DNA of 64,000 nucleotides from Buxus sempervirens (lineage: Eukaryota; Streptophyta; Magnoliopsida; Buxales; Buxaceae). Below, piece by piece: positions 1 to 11,640 of this stretch. The stretch's first letter is position 1, and every line of letters begins with the position of its first letter. The stretch is from positions 6,990,150-7,054,149 of the forward strand of contig OX387188.1 in NCBI GenBank assembly GCA_947561395.2, in the 5' to 3' direction. The translations under genes and the position numbers were made by a program. The notes beneath the pieces are model-generated. The model was not told where the DNA came from, made no database searches, and saw only the letters and a program-made list of their open reading frames with translations.

Positions 1-1938
1 ATCTCTCCCTGGAAGTCTAAAAGATCCCCCTCTCGCGTATCAGCTGAAAAAAATGGAATAGAAGTAGGGTGAGATACAAATATCTCAGTAGGTAACACAT
101 GCATGATTAAACAGTTAATATACGGAAAGTAACAGTTCATGCACGATAAAGCAACATCGATAAATCAGGCTCGCATAATCATTTATACTATTCATGAACA
201 CAAAACAGTTTGATAAACAGTTCTAGAAATGATTTTCAGCAAGTTTTAATATAAGATCTCAATAGACAAATCAATAGCATAATCCATGCATTGCCAGGAT
301 GTACTAAGCAGTCACATCCAACCAATATCCCAATCACATGCATCCCACACGTGCACAATAGTAATCATATCAAGTGTTATGTTTTCAGTGTCATTGTAGG
401 ACTCACAAAGTTAGATAAACCTTTTGAGATGATTCTCAACCAATTGCTATACCACCGTGTGACTTAGGAGCGATGCTACTAATGATACTCAAGCCCCATG
501 CAGCGCAGCTTAGACAAGAGCCGTAGTCACCGACTTATTGCACACGTACCCATCAAAGTTGGTATGTACCACCAGTATGCAGCACCAGAATCAATACATG
601 GAGGTGGTTGCTTATCCACATGTACAGGGAATCACCAGCGGCTCACCGGGGTGTCCCTCCAGACATAGGACCTTCCCAGACAAACTAACTTGCAAAGGAA
701 GCGCGTCGCATATAGGAGTAACTCAACCCAAATGACACATCCCTTAGCTATCTAGCTACGACTATGGATCCATAACCAGCTATGCCCACTAGACTCCAAA
801 ATTCCCTAAAGTATCATATTTCTATAAGGGTTGGTGCCTAGCGGCATATAATGGTTATATCTGTACATTCACTTCATTATTCAGTCATTCGGATTATGAA
901 CTCTCTTTATAATGTCTTATGATTTATAATGCCATTTAAAAGTGTTTAGATAGTCAAATGGTAGTTAGGCTTTTCCAAAATCACATTTCTCGTTTACCTT
1001 CAAAACTTGGCAACTAATGTCCTAAATATCTCCCTAATTTGTTTTTCTGTAAAACAGGGATTTAGGTAGTTTATTTCGGTCTTAAAGCACCTTAATTAAT
1101 CATTAAAATTGTCTAAAAATAGTTTAGAATTGAATTAGGTTCGAAATTATGAAAAATTGGAAATTCTGCTGAGAGCGCCTGGGATCGCTCAGGATCGCTC
1201 CAGGCGGTCATCAGTCGGCGGTAGTGCAATTTCGAGCGCCCACGGTCCGTCGTCCCGTGGTCCACAGCGTCCTCAAATTTTTAACCAGCGCCTAAGATCG
1301 CCGATGAGCGCCTCGCACAGTCGAGGTCGGCGGTCTCACCAAATCGAACAGAAACAGTTCTAAATCACGATTTTTCTCGTCTAAACTCATTCTAATGTAT
1401 TTATAACATGCTTAGCTAACTAAATACAACTTTACATATCATATAAACATGCGTTTGCGATTAAACAGAGATAAATCCGAATTTAAAACCAAAACGGTGT
1501 CACCTACCTCTTGAACGAAGGTTCCTCTTCCTCACTTCTCTCAACCACGCTTCTTTATCACCCAGCAACACTCTGGAAGATGAAGAACTCCAAAAACCCA
1601 AGCTTTTTATCTTCCCCTTCTTCTTCTTCTCCTTCGGTCGCTTGTCGCTTGCGGCTGATCAATACGAGCGAAAATACACGCGTATAAAATTAGGTTATTA
1701 AACTAATACTTATACTCACTTATCCCATGTGTCTCACCTATACCAAATTCCATACACATGCCCAATCAGAATACATACCTTGATATCTCATGATCGGACG
1801 GTCAGATCTGCGTCTAATTCTGGATCTCCGCTAAGTTGATCACCCCCTACAATATTAAAATGTTTCTATCAATCATAACTCTGGGTAATATTATTTACTA
1901 ATTTAATTTATTATTTAAGGGAAATTCGGGGTTTTACA
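1..1938 (-). mobile_element. LTR K, chromovirus-type, minus strand, cut by window edge
   Basis: This is the minus-strand copy of the same LTR family as F (12453-13385 plus 42809-44370). It aligns with F from its first bases (the ccctctcgcgtat block near 28) through the conserved stem-loop at 71-86 and the cluster at 420-740 to the terminal gttttaca at 1931-1938. By comparison with F, about 0.4 kb of its 3' end lies left of the window. A GC-rich GAGCGCC-type cluster occupies about 1165-1345 in otherwise AT-rich DNA. Reading frames inside are short and do not resemble retroelement proteins, so I call no gene. Assignment to a chromovirus (Tekay/Del-like) is inferred from the TGTAAAA...GTTACA termini of the family, because no internal region is attached here. 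Confidence 0.75.
71..86 (-). other. Conserved LTR stem-loop in K
   Basis: Perfect 6-bp inverted repeat GAGATA/TATCTC around a 4-base loop. On the LTR sense strand it is followed by a pyrimidine-rich tract ending in CAG. It sits at the same place in the other LTRs of this window. Confidence 0.65.
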
Positions 1939-3980
1939 ACTATAATATGAGCGGTGGAGATGTGAATCAGAGAACTCTAGCTTGGTGCGTTTGGGAGCAA
2001 AAGTCAGGTCCAGAATTAGAAGCTTCAAGGGAAGAAGGATTTTAGCATATAAGGCAAGTAGTAAGCTTGGAAAACGTGAGGAACTGCATGATTTTGTTTT
2101 CTGTGATTTCATATGGTTTGAATGGATTAGTTGGAACTGTATTTACATGGAATCAAAGTGCTTATAGTTTAATGATTGGTGTTCTTGATGGATTTGTCAA
2201 AATTAAAGAAGAAAACTTAGTTTGATTATGTAAATAAATGTAGGAGGGTAATTAATTAACAAGAATTAATCTAGAAAGCTTTAGGTATGTTTTAGAATGT
2301 TAGTAGATTAATTTATACCAAAGAAACATATAGCAAAAGCATAAAAATCCAAACTTTGTAATCTGGAAAAATTCTGGTAAAAATTGCACGAGCGCCTAGG
2401 ATTGCCTAGGATCTCCTAGTCCTGTAGAGGTTGGCGATCTATGTAAAATTTGTAGATTTTGGCGATTTTGTAATATGCATAAATATCCAATAGTTGTTCT
2501 GATTAAATAAGCATGTTAGCATCTTTATAAGGACCTATTTAAGGTATAAAAATTATAAAATTAAATTGGAAAGATTAATCAATAAATTGAAGGTTATAAT
2601 GAAATGGTGTGCATAAAGGATCTAAATGGTATGGGATATTGATAGGAATAATTCTATTGGACTTCCTAAGGTAAAAACATCTCCTAAACTTTATTTAGGT
2701 CTGTGGGACATGCTGGAGAAATAAAAATACAGAAAACCTAAATAGAAACTATCATGGGTGTTAAGATAGGAAATTTGATTCTAATAAAGGAATTAATAAG
2801 GAAAACATTAAGTAAGATTTGATTTACTTTATTTGAACTTTCAATATGAATATTGGCTACTGGAATTGAATAAACTCTGAGTTTGATTGAACTTATGAAA
2901 CATGAGTTTTATTTTGAATATATTTGGGAAATTGCATATGTTATTTTGACAAAGCCTTTAATTGAATTTGTAAGGATTTAATCATGGTTTTCCCATGGAA
3001 TTGAATACTTGGGTATGGTTTGTGTCAGTGGGCTTAGCTGTATATGGATCCATAGTTTTTGCTGGTTAGCTAAGTGGTATTTAGTTTTGGTTGAGTTACT
3101 CCTATATGCGAACGCGCTTCCCTTGCAAGTTAGTTTGCTCTGGGAAGGTCCTATGTTTGGAGGGACACCCCAGTGCGCCGCTGGTGATTCCTTGTACATG
3201 TGGATAAGCGACCAATCTCCATGTATTGATTCTAGTGCTGCATGCTGGTGGTACATGCCAATTCTGTTGAGTTCGTACGCAATAAGTTGGTGACTACGGC
3301 TCTTGTCTATAGCTGCGCTGCATGGGGCTTAAGTATCATTAAGTAGCACTGCCCCTAAGCCGCACGGTGGTATAGCAGTTAGTTGAGTGTCATCTCAAAT
3401 ACTTATCATCTTTGTGAGTCCTGCAATGGCACGTGTTTTATCGTTTTTGTCGGTTTTACCCCGTTATCATCCAATTACTGGTATTTGTACATGATCATCT
3501 GTTTTATCACTTTATTTGGAATTGCCATGGATAAATTGGATTTCTCGTCTTATCGTTGATTAATCGAATACCTCATGACTATTTGCTTACATTGGACTAT
3601 TTCTAATTGCATGCACCTACTACTTGCTGAGATGTAAATCTCACTCCGTTTTCCCCTATTTTTCAGGTTGCTTGGAGAGATTGCGGAGATGGGGTTTAAT
3701 TTGATGGGTAGAATTGTAATTGGTATTGATGTCACTTGTGATTAGATAAACTTTATTGTAAACCAAATTGATATTATTGAATAAAGAATTGTTTTATTGG
3801 CCACCATAACTCTGATGTAATTATTTAGTTTAAAATTATTGTAAATCTTAGTTTGTATCTGACCCCAGCTTCGTGGTAACACCTCGGATTTGGTTGTTGA
3901 ACCGAACTTGGATTGTTACAGTAGCGAACCGAGTTCGGGTTGGGTGCCGGTTTGCATTGACCCGGGTTCGGGGCGTTACA
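1939..3980 (+). mobile_element. LTR L, plus strand, 5'-truncated, head to head with K
   Basis: This is an LTR of the K/F family in the opposite orientation. Its 3' end is intact (gggcgttaca at 3971-3980), but the expected TGTAAAA start is missing: the sequence changes directly from the end of K at 1938 to LTR-interior sequence. Segment 3060-3335 is a close reverse complement of 490-740 in K, including short reading frames on both strands that are LTR sequence and not genes. The stem-loop is at 3629-3642, followed by a pyrimidine tract and CAG. The last 130 bases (accctcgg-type to cgttaca) match the reverse complement of the start of F at 12453. K and L together form a large imperfect inverted repeat with almost no spacer. 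Confidence 0.7.
3629..3642 (+). other. Conserved LTR stem-loop in L
   Basis: Inverted repeat GAGAT/ATCTC around a GTAA loop. It is followed by CACTCCGTTTT, a pyrimidine tract and TTTCAG. Confidence 0.65.
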
Positions 3981-5749
3981 TCATGGTAAGGGGAGGAGGA
4001 CAAGTCCCAAGAAAAGTGGGAGGATGAGAGTGAATGGCACCATCTTCTAGGTCATGGGTCCAACACATGCCTTGTCATGTGTCTAGGTTCATTTTTTTTA
4101 GCAAATAATGAAGAGAGCATGTTCCCTTTCCCTTCTTCAATCTTTTGTACCCGTTAAAACCCCCCAAATCCCTTCTTTAATGGTTTCTTTTTTCGTTATC
4201 ATCATGCTAGCCTATCTTTGCTCTTTTGTTTTTTTTTACCATGAAGTAATACTTGTATGAGGTGGTTGGTTTTCATGCATGCAAGTAACATGTTCCCCCT
4301 TCCCCTTGCCATGATATTTCTCCTTTATTTGCTTTTGTTTTAGTATTTTGCATGCTTGCCTCCCTTCTCTATCCATGCACACACATATGCCTAACTCACT
4401 TAAAGAGCATGTCTAGGCTTCCCCCTTTGTTTGTCTCTTCTTATTTATATGTATACACCCACACACATACCCTTTAGCCACTGTTTTAGCATGTCTCAGG
4501 TTTCATTTATCGCACTTCTACATGCTGGTTTGTCTATTTGTTTAAATGCATATGTGTGTTTGGTTTGGCCGTAGCCCTTAAAGCAAGTGACCTTTCGGGT
4601 CCTTGGAGCACCTTCTCTCTTGAAGAAGAGTGCCTCCCTTGCTTGCAACCAAGTAGGGAAACTCCTCCCCACCTAACATAAGTGAGTTGAAACTCACAGA
4701 AAGAGAGGGGGAGGCCCCAAGCCTTCTCCCTCCTCCCCCTTTGGAAAAAGCATAGAAGTAGGTGGTTTTTAGCTAAGGATGGAACTTTGGAAGCCGTTGT
4801 AGGTCAACACAGTGACCCACAGATATGTACAGACCCACTAGAGAAGAGGCCCCTTGGCCTCCCCCTTGAAAAATGGATTTACTGGACCCCTGGGTCCTGC
4901 TCGCACCTATAGTGCGGGCAGCACACAAAGGGTTGGAAAAGTCTGTTCTTTTGGGGTTTATGCAACCTTAACCTAACCTAATCCATTGATCTTAATCCAT
5001 TTGGGCCTCTGGGTAACCTTAGGTCCTCTCTTGAGACTTGGGGCCCACCCAGGCCCAACAAGACCTCCTTGTGGGCCTTCCAACGGGGCCCACACCCTTC
5101 TTGCCCAACCCTTAGCCCATCCCAATGGAGGGTTTCAAGGGCAACTTGGTTAAGTCTTTGGGCCTCCTTCAAAGCCCAATAGGCCCTTTTAAAAGTCTAA
5201 ACCCACAAATAATGCTTTGCATGTTTAATAAACCTCCAAACCACATAAACCAATCCAAAAAAAAGGGGTTATCCAACGTAACCCCAAATGGGACTTGGGC
5301 TTGACTTAAGCCCAACTTGGCACCCCGTAGGCCTTCCAATGGGGCCGAACCCAGACCAACATCACTTCAATTAACAATGATAAAATCAAATAAAAGAGTG
5401 GGACCCACACCATTCAAGTGGTCTCCATAGACTTAACAAACCAGATTGCATATCTGAATAAGAATTGGGTGAGTAGACCAAAAGTAGAGTTGACTCAAAC
5501 CAGGGAGACCCGTGGGACCCATCACCTGACAGGGTGGATCGGAGTGTTTTCGGACTTCCCCGGACTGTAACCGAGAGCTTAGCTAGAATCTCAAGCCGCA
5601 GACCGCCTAATAGACTAACCTAGGCACCCAGGTGTCTGCTTACACCCCATCAGGCAGTGGTTACTCCAAATTCTTGAATTTCCCAAAAGAGAGGCACACA
5701 CTTCACGTGCGCCTTGCAGTGCAGCTCGCCGTTTATCGACGCGTGCACA
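3981..5749 (+). mobile_element. LTR J, Tat/Ogre-type, plus strand, 5'-truncated
   Basis: The segment matches the reverse complement of the Tat-E LTRs (13386-16478 and 39643-42808). Clear blocks are the cggacttccccgga motif near 5550, the caggcagtgg motif near 5650, the gtgcgcctt motif near 5706 and the terminal gcgtgcaca ending at 5749. The gggccttccaa-rich section at 4970-5350 matches 13740-14110 reversed. Its first part, which should begin TGTTAGCAC, is missing at the junction with L. It is an LTR on the opposite strand to the neighbouring Tat-H, so it is not the 3' LTR of Tat-H. The frames inside are not retroelement proteins. The family assignment is by similarity seen by eye, and the 5' boundary is approximate. 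Confidence 0.55.
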
Positions 5750-6433
5750 CCAGAAATTTAGTGTTCATGCTAAGGGAAATGATCCCATTCAACCATTCAC
5801 ATGCAAATCAACAAAAATAGGATATATTCAACTTAGTTGAGTGAGGAGAAGCTATCTAAAAGAAATGAAGGTGGGGATTAAGGTTACATTAGGCATGAAA
5901 GGGGAGAGAACATGCTCTCCCATAAAAAAAAAAAAAGGAAATCAAAGTAAGCTAAATGGCATCCTAGCACATGATACCACACTCTCTCAGCCTCTCATTT
6001 AGCCTCCTCACCTCTTACCATGGGGCGCCATCTTTTATGGAAGATAATGAAGAAAAGTGAAGAGATATGGAAGGGAAGTAAAGATAAGCTATGAAACTGA
6101 ATGTGCCATTAAAAAATGCTTATATTTATGGGAAATTCATATATGTTACATAAGTCATGTTGGAGAAGCTTACCTTGGAGAAAGAAGCCCTCTTGGATGT
6201 GTTTGGAGGTCCCTTGAGGTGTAGACAACAGCTAGTACACTCCTGCTTCAAGTCCAAGGTGATTCCATAGGCTCCTTGGTTCAAATGGAAGGAAAAGGGT
6301 AAGGTGATGATTTGGAGAGGTTTGGAAGGGATTAGGGTCTTGAAAAGGTAGAGAGAGGTTAGAGAAGAGGGGTGTACATTGGGGAGGAGTGAGAGAGAGC
6401 AAAAATCCCATAGCCCCTGCAAATGAGCTGTGG
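5750..6433. other. Non-coding interval, possible degraded Tat LTR fragment
   Basis: I see no gene here. The stretch contains an A run near 5928 and purine-rich blocks. Weak similarity in order to about 15000-15560 of the Tat-E LTR (paired short cttcctc/agagag blocks, then a ttacctt-containing section) suggests a degraded Tat LTR in minus orientation. That could be what remains of the 3' LTR of Tat-H. The similarity is too weak to fix boundaries. A 98-residue frame at 6126-6422 has no recognisable motif and I regard it as chance. Confidence 0.3.
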
Positions 6434-7200
6434 AATAATATTATTTTAATTAAGCCTCACTTGCTTCCTTCATCTTCGACCGGTATGCCATGGAGTTTAG
6501 ATGTCTGATCTTCACACATCTTTTCCATGTATTTATTGTTCAGATTCTTTGCATTATCCATGATGATTGCCTCAGGTATGTCGTAGCGACAAACAATGTT
6601 ATTTTTGACAAATTTTAGTAAATGGGACTTCTTCACACCCACAAAGGACATGACTTCTACCCACTTGCTGAAATAGTCCGCTGCAACCAAGATGAATTAG
6701 TTTCCGTTTAAAGCTTTCGGATGAATCTAGTCGATCATATCAATTCCCCATCTGGCAAATGGCCAAGGCATAAATGGCATTTTCTGACATGGATGTAGCA
6801 GTCTGTTTCCAATGTCATCCAATAGTAGCCCATTCTTAGGATCTTCCTTGCTAGCATATGGCTAGTCATGTGTGCTCCGCATGAACCTCCATGTACTTCA
6901 CTGATCAAATTTTATGCTTCATCTTCTTTTACGCTCAGTAGCAGTGAGTCATTGTACAACTTTTTTGTACTCCCTACCTTCACTAAGGACGTAATGTCCT
7001 ACCAGCCTTTGGATTGCTTGCTTCTCTGCAGCCGTGGCACTTGCTGGCAGAGTTCTGTCTTTCAAGTATCTTTCAATGTCTGCGTATCATGGCTCTTCTT
7101 CAAGTATACTCTTCTCAATACTGAAACAGTAGCTAGGATGGTGCCAGACTTCTATCTCTAGAGGCTACACAAAGGTATTGTTGGTGATGGTGGTCATGGA
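6434..7200 (-). pseudogene. Tat-H integrase, truncated
   Basis: Integrase inserts the cDNA copy into the chromosome. On the minus strand there is an H2C2 zinc-binding region at about 6800-6990, recognisable by a His-Gly-Gly segment and a later Cys-x2-Cys-like end. The catalytic core follows, with ADYFSKWVE (first Asp, near 6680) and IIMDNAKNL (second Asp, near 6560). The frame closes at 6457 before the catalytic Glu, and homology with Tat-E ends near 6434, so the C-terminal third is gone. A short deletion relative to Tat-E lies between the zinc region and the core near 6760, and stop codons occur at 6720 and 6905. Unlike Tat-E, this copy keeps the zinc region. Confidence 0.75.
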
Positions 7201-7620
7201 TGCCATTGTTGCTCAAGTATCAGCAAACTGATTCTTATCTCGTGGCATGTAGTTGAATGTCACTTTCTCAATCCACTCTTCTAGCTGCTTAATCAGTTCT
7301 TGGTATGGCACCAACCTTACGTATCTTGTCTTCCAATCTCCCATCACTTGGTAAATGATAAGACTTGAATCACCGAATACCTTTAACTCTTGTATATGCA
7401 TTTCGATTGCTGCTCGCAAGACTAACACACATGCTTCATATTCTGCCATGTTGTTAGTACAATCGAACAAAAGTTTGCTGCTATTGGATGATGGACACCT
7501 TCTAGGGAGATCAGTACAGCCGCAATTCCTTTTCCATTGAGATTGACTGCTCTGTCAAAGAACATCTGCCATTTGGTTGCATCTGTCTCCTCTGTTGACT
7601 CAGTCCACATCACATCTTCG
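7200..7620 (-). pseudogene. Tat-H second (archaeal-type) RNase H
   Basis: This domain is the additional RNase H typical of Tat/Ogre elements. Visible motifs in order are MFFDRAVN (first Asp), TNNMAEYEACVL (Glu) and KVFGDSSLII (second Asp). They are split between two overlapping frames at 7422-7898 and 7213-7470, so one frameshift lies near 7450. A Gly-to-Arg change follows the first Asp. The tail runs to FADT at 7213 and continues, past a stop, into the linker before integrase. Tat-E lost this tail. Confidence 0.75.
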
Positions 7621-8101
7621 TTTGGGAAATGTGTCAGAAGCGGTTGGTAATCTGGCAAGGGACGTTCTGCTAGATGATCTTCCATAGCTTGTCCTTTTAT
7701 CGCCTTCCTGGTTGTGTAGACGATGTCATATTCAGATAAAAGGACCGACCATCTTGCTACCATTCCAATAGATATCAGCTTCTCAAAGATGTATTTCAAA
7801 GGATCCAAACTTGAGATTAGTAAAATTGTGTGGCTGAGCAAGTAGTGCCGAAGCTTCTGAGTTGCCCAGACCAAGGCACAACACGTTTTTTCAAGCATTG
7901 AGTATCATGTCTCAAAGTCAGTGAACTTCTTACTCAGGTAGTAGATTGCTTGTTCTTTTCTTCCTGTCTTATCGTGTTATCTTAACACACATCCTACAGC
8001 CATTTCAGAGACTATCGATACATATTCAAAGGTCACCCTGGAACTGGTGGGATCAGTGTCGGTGGGCTCATCAAATACGCCTTGATTTTGTCGAATGCTT
8101 C
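7620..8101 (-). pseudogene. Tat-H RT-linked RNase H
   Basis: This is the gypsy RNase H tethered behind reverse transcriptase, which degrades RNA in the RNA-DNA hybrid. LEKTCCALVWATQKLRHYLL is readable at the start of the 7422-7898 frame, followed by the YDIVYTTRKAIKGQA segment typical of the end of this domain. The upstream half at 7900-8100 is broken by stops and is recognised only by alignment with 20400-20590 of Tat-E. Confidence 0.7.
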
Positions 8102-8960
8102 TTAACAATCCTCATTCCAAACCACTGGGTTGCCCTTCTTTAGCAACTTAAATATCAGTTCGCACACGAGAGTCATCTGTGCGATAAACCTACTAATGTA
8201 CTGCAGCCTGCCAAGGAAACCTTTCACTTCCTTTTCTGTCAATAGAGTAGGCATTTCCAAAATTGCCTTTGCGTTGACAAGGTCAACTTCAATCCCCCTT
8301 TTCCTAACAATGAAACCAAGCAATTTCCTTGAAGTAACTCCAAACATGCATTTATTTGGATTGAGCCTAAGCTTGTGCTTTCTAAGTCTGTCAAATATCT
8401 TTCCAAGGTTCACCAAATGATTCTCTTTTTCCTTCGACTTCGCAATCATGTCATCCACACACTTCTATCTCTTTGTGCATCATATCGTGGAATAGCAAAG
8501 TCATTGCCCGCTGATAGGTGGTGCCTACATTCTTCAGTCCTAATGGTATCATACGGTATCAATAGGTGCCCTAGTGTGTGATAAAAGATGTATTCTCCAT
8601 GTCTTCAGGTGTCATCCTAATCTGGTTGTAGCCGGAGAATTTGTCCATAAATGAGAACATCGAATGCGTGGCAATGTTATCAACAAACACATTTATGTGC
8701 GGCAATGAAAATTCATCCTTTGGGCTTGCCTTGTTCAGATCTCTATAATCAACACACATCCTAACCTTTCCATCTTTCTTTGGAACCAGAACAATGTTTT
8801 CCAACCATTCTGGATAATCCGTTACTTGCAATAATCCCGCATCCAACTGTTTGGTGACCTCTTCTTTGATCTTCAGGGCCCATTCTAGCTTTGTGCGTCT
8901 AAGCTTCTACTTCACAGGTGCGACCTTAGACTTTGTTGGTAACCGGTGCACAACCAAATC
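8102..8960 (-). pseudogene. Tat-H reverse transcriptase
   Basis: Two frames carry most of the domain. The 8571-8846 frame has MCVDYRDLNKASPKDEF and FMDKFSGYNQIRM, which includes the first catalytic Asp. The 8102-8458 frame starts MDDMIAKSKEKENHL, where the family has YVDDM, and continues with KLRLNPNKCMFGVTSRKLLG. The section between (8459-8570) corresponds to the PFGLKNVGATYQRAM block of Tat-E but is broken by frameshift. The Tyr-Val of the YVDD box is replaced at the break near 8455. The enzyme is inactive as it stands. Confidence 0.8.
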
Positions 8961-10659
8961 TGTATCTAACCCGGGCATATCTTAGTATAACCATGCAAAC
9001 ACATCAGAATAAGACTTTATAAAATCAATCATCTACTTTTTCAATAATTGCAACAACTTTTTACCAATTTGTAGTATTTTCGGTTGTGCTATTTCACCTA
9101 TGTTAATTGATTCAGTTTTTTCAATGTTGGCATGGAGACCCTTTTCATGCCTTTCCAAGGCAAGTTGGATTTCAAGCGAAGTCTCCTATAATTCATCATC
9201 GTCTTCATGCTCGAAATACTCACAAAGGACGATATCTGAATCATTTTGCTGCAATGGGCAAGTGCCCCAATCTGATTGGTTGAGGTCTTGCTCTTTTTCA
9301 GTACTGAGTACTTGCTCATGATTTTCCATTATTATTGCCTGTTCAACTGGCTGTTCAAAGCCAAGGCTTTCAATTATTTTTTTCTTCTTTTTGTTCAATT
9401 ACTATAGCCTCGTTATCTATCCCGTACTCCGGCTTCTCCAGGTGTGTGTGAGGATCGACACTAAGACTATACGATTCAGATTGATTGTTTTTGTTAGTTT
9501 TCTCATTTTCAGACACATGCAAATAGTAGAAGTCATTCAGGTATTCATTAAAAAGTGTAGGACTTGCTACAACAAAAGCATCAGAGGTAGTGGAAACTCC
9601 CTTTGAGAGGTTAGCCATGCTGACTGCAAATGGCCTTGAGTTCTAGTTCTTTAGTGGTACATTATCTTCTTTGTTGATTGCAGCCATCTCTTCTGGTTCC
9701 GCCTCTCCTATCACGACCATGTTGATGTATTCCTCTGGGTCGCTTTCATCTGATGACATGTAATCTGGCTCATTTGCAGCAAGAGCCGTCCATGATCTTC
9801 TACCTCAATTTACTATTTTGGGTCCTCTTCATCTAATGACATGTAATCTAGTTCATTAATAACATGAGTAGGTTAGTTCTGACTTTCCTTAGATCCATAC
9901 TCAGAATCCTGCGGCTTTCCCCCTACTGATTCATTTGTCATGGAGAACCCTATTGGTATTCCTATGCCGATTGGTGGCGGGAATGCGATCGTGACTTGTT
10001 GTGACAAACTCGGCCCTCGTAGAGGAGCGGCAACAGGAATCTGTGGCAGCACTTCGGACTCAATTGTCATAGACAAACTTTCTGGAGGCCAGTCAATAAA
10101 TGTTAGAGAGCTGGTTGTTGAAGTTTCTGGAGGCGGCTCTAGGACATGTGGCTTTGCTTGAAACATTTGGGCGAGCCCTCCAAAGTCGCTGGGGTTCTCT
10201 CTAACTAGTGGAGGTGGAGGAGGCGGAGATTCATGAATCCATCTGTGATCTAGTATGAATTGGGGCGACGGGTCAATTGGTCCGGAACTGCCCTAACCTT
10301 CTTCTCCAATTACACAGAAATACATGTCTGGGCTGTTTTCATCTTTGGATTCTTCAACAGGAGCAGATGGCGGTATTCCTTTGATGGCAATTATGGGGTT
10401 GGTCGGTGATTCTCAGGGTTAACAACGTAGAAGGTGGAGGGAATGCGACAATGATCTCTTCAGCCAAGTCCATCGCAAATAATTCAGGTAGGCCGTCCAA
10501 CGACCAGTCAGGAGATGGGACTTATGTTTCCATAGCTATTTTAGGCAAGTCTAGGCAAGTGGCTCTTCCTAGAACATCTGAGCCAATCCTTGCAAGCTAT
10601 CTTCGTCTTGAGCAAGAGAAGACGGGAATTCATCACCCCATCCTTGGGCAACTATGTTC
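8961..10659 (-). pseudogene. Tat-H linker between G-patch and RT
   Basis: Degenerate coding sequence aligns with 21420-22949 of Tat-E and with 59760-61309 of Tat-Q. Readable frames are 9186-9398, 9370-9618 and 9873-10166, acidic or Pro/Ser/Thr-rich with no known motif. The region has no identified function; in Tat elements a long variable spacer before RT is common. Stops are scattered throughout. Three copies in one window show that its length is roughly kept while its sequence drifts. Confidence 0.6.
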
Positions 10660-10985
10660 TTAAGCGACATGGCTGCCTTTCTTTCTTTGTTGCTAAAGAT
10701 GTGGTATAATTTGCCATACATGCATATAGGCTATACTGGGTCTCTCCCTTCAGTCTTTGCTCTCTTCCATTCAGCACACCTCCCCAGAAGCCTGGAATAG
10801 TCCTCAAGCTGGGGATCAAAACCAAGACCAAACCCAGTGATTTGTCCAGATGGTTGGATGGCTGTTTTTATCCCCCCTTTGTACTAGCCTAAGCCTTCTC
10901 CAGCTCTTAGCCCCTAGTCAGTGCATTCAGCAGTGCCAACTACCTCGCTTCTCTTTCTCTTCATAGCCCGTTGTCTCCTTTCAGA
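10660..10985 (-). pseudogene. Tat-H G-patch domain
   Basis: This is the minus-strand equivalent of 32802-33068 in Tat-E. The Gly-rich signature (GLRAGEGLG, then a Gly-Leu-Gly-containing segment near 10830) is visible. Two in-frame TAG codons stand where Tat-E has Trp and Lys codons. G-patch domains bind nucleic acid or helicase partners, and one downstream of the protease is known from Ogre/Tat-type elements. The uninterrupted sequence here shows what chromo-A split in Tat-E. Confidence 0.6.
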
Positions 10986-11640
10986 CTCAGGAATGTTGTT
11001 CACATTGACCATTTCCATAGCTTGGAAATTTGGAGAAGTAGTCAACATAGGATACTCTAACCCTTTCAAATTCCCTACGGTCTTCGGCGTGCACCGTTAT
11101 AAGTTCATTCCCAGAGACAAACCAAACCATTCTATGCAGAGAAGAAGGCACTACCCCAACATGATGCAACCAGGGTCGGCCAATCAACAAGTTAAAGGAA
11201 GCATTTATATCCATGAGTTCAAAAGCCAGAGTGGAGGGTCTTTCTGCAATGATTATTGTCAATTTTACTTCCCCAATTGATTCTCTCCTTGCATTGTCAA
11301 ATCCTCTGACATTGTGAGCGCTGGGCTTTATGAGAGAAGGATCTAACTGTAAGCTATGAAATGTCCTCATTGGGCAAATATTTAGTGCCCAACCCATTAT
11401 CAGTCATGGTCCTCTTTACCATCAGATCCGAGAATTTGAAAATAATGTACAGGGGTTCAATGTGATCATGTCCTTCAAGGGACAAATCCGCTGTTGAAAA
11501 GGAGATGGCCTTAAGTGCCATGATCAAGGATATGATAGCCCCAAGCTATTCCAGGTTGGTCCTTTCAGGCACATGGGCGTCGTCAAGGACTTTCATCAAT
11601 GCTTCTCTATGTTGTCTGAGTCCATAAGCAATCACATGAT
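10986..11640 (-). pseudogene. Tat-H aspartic protease
   Basis: The protease would cleave the gag-pol polyprotein. The frame at 10987-11397 carries ALNICPMRTFHSLQLDPSLI, FDNARRESIGEVKLTI and FNLLIGRPWLHHVGVVPSSL, matching the Tat-E protease at 33090-33770. The catalytic Asp-Asn-Gly motif lies just upstream at about 11390-11400 but in another frame, so a frameshift separates it from the rest. A lysine/glutamate-rich stretch, also broken, follows toward gag. Confidence 0.75.

Noticed and set aside
3009..3293. Overlapping open frames on both strands in L and in K (538-735, 2978-3293)
   Set aside because: They lie in sequence repeated between K, L and F, have no retroelement or host-protein motif, and are explained as LTR DNA.
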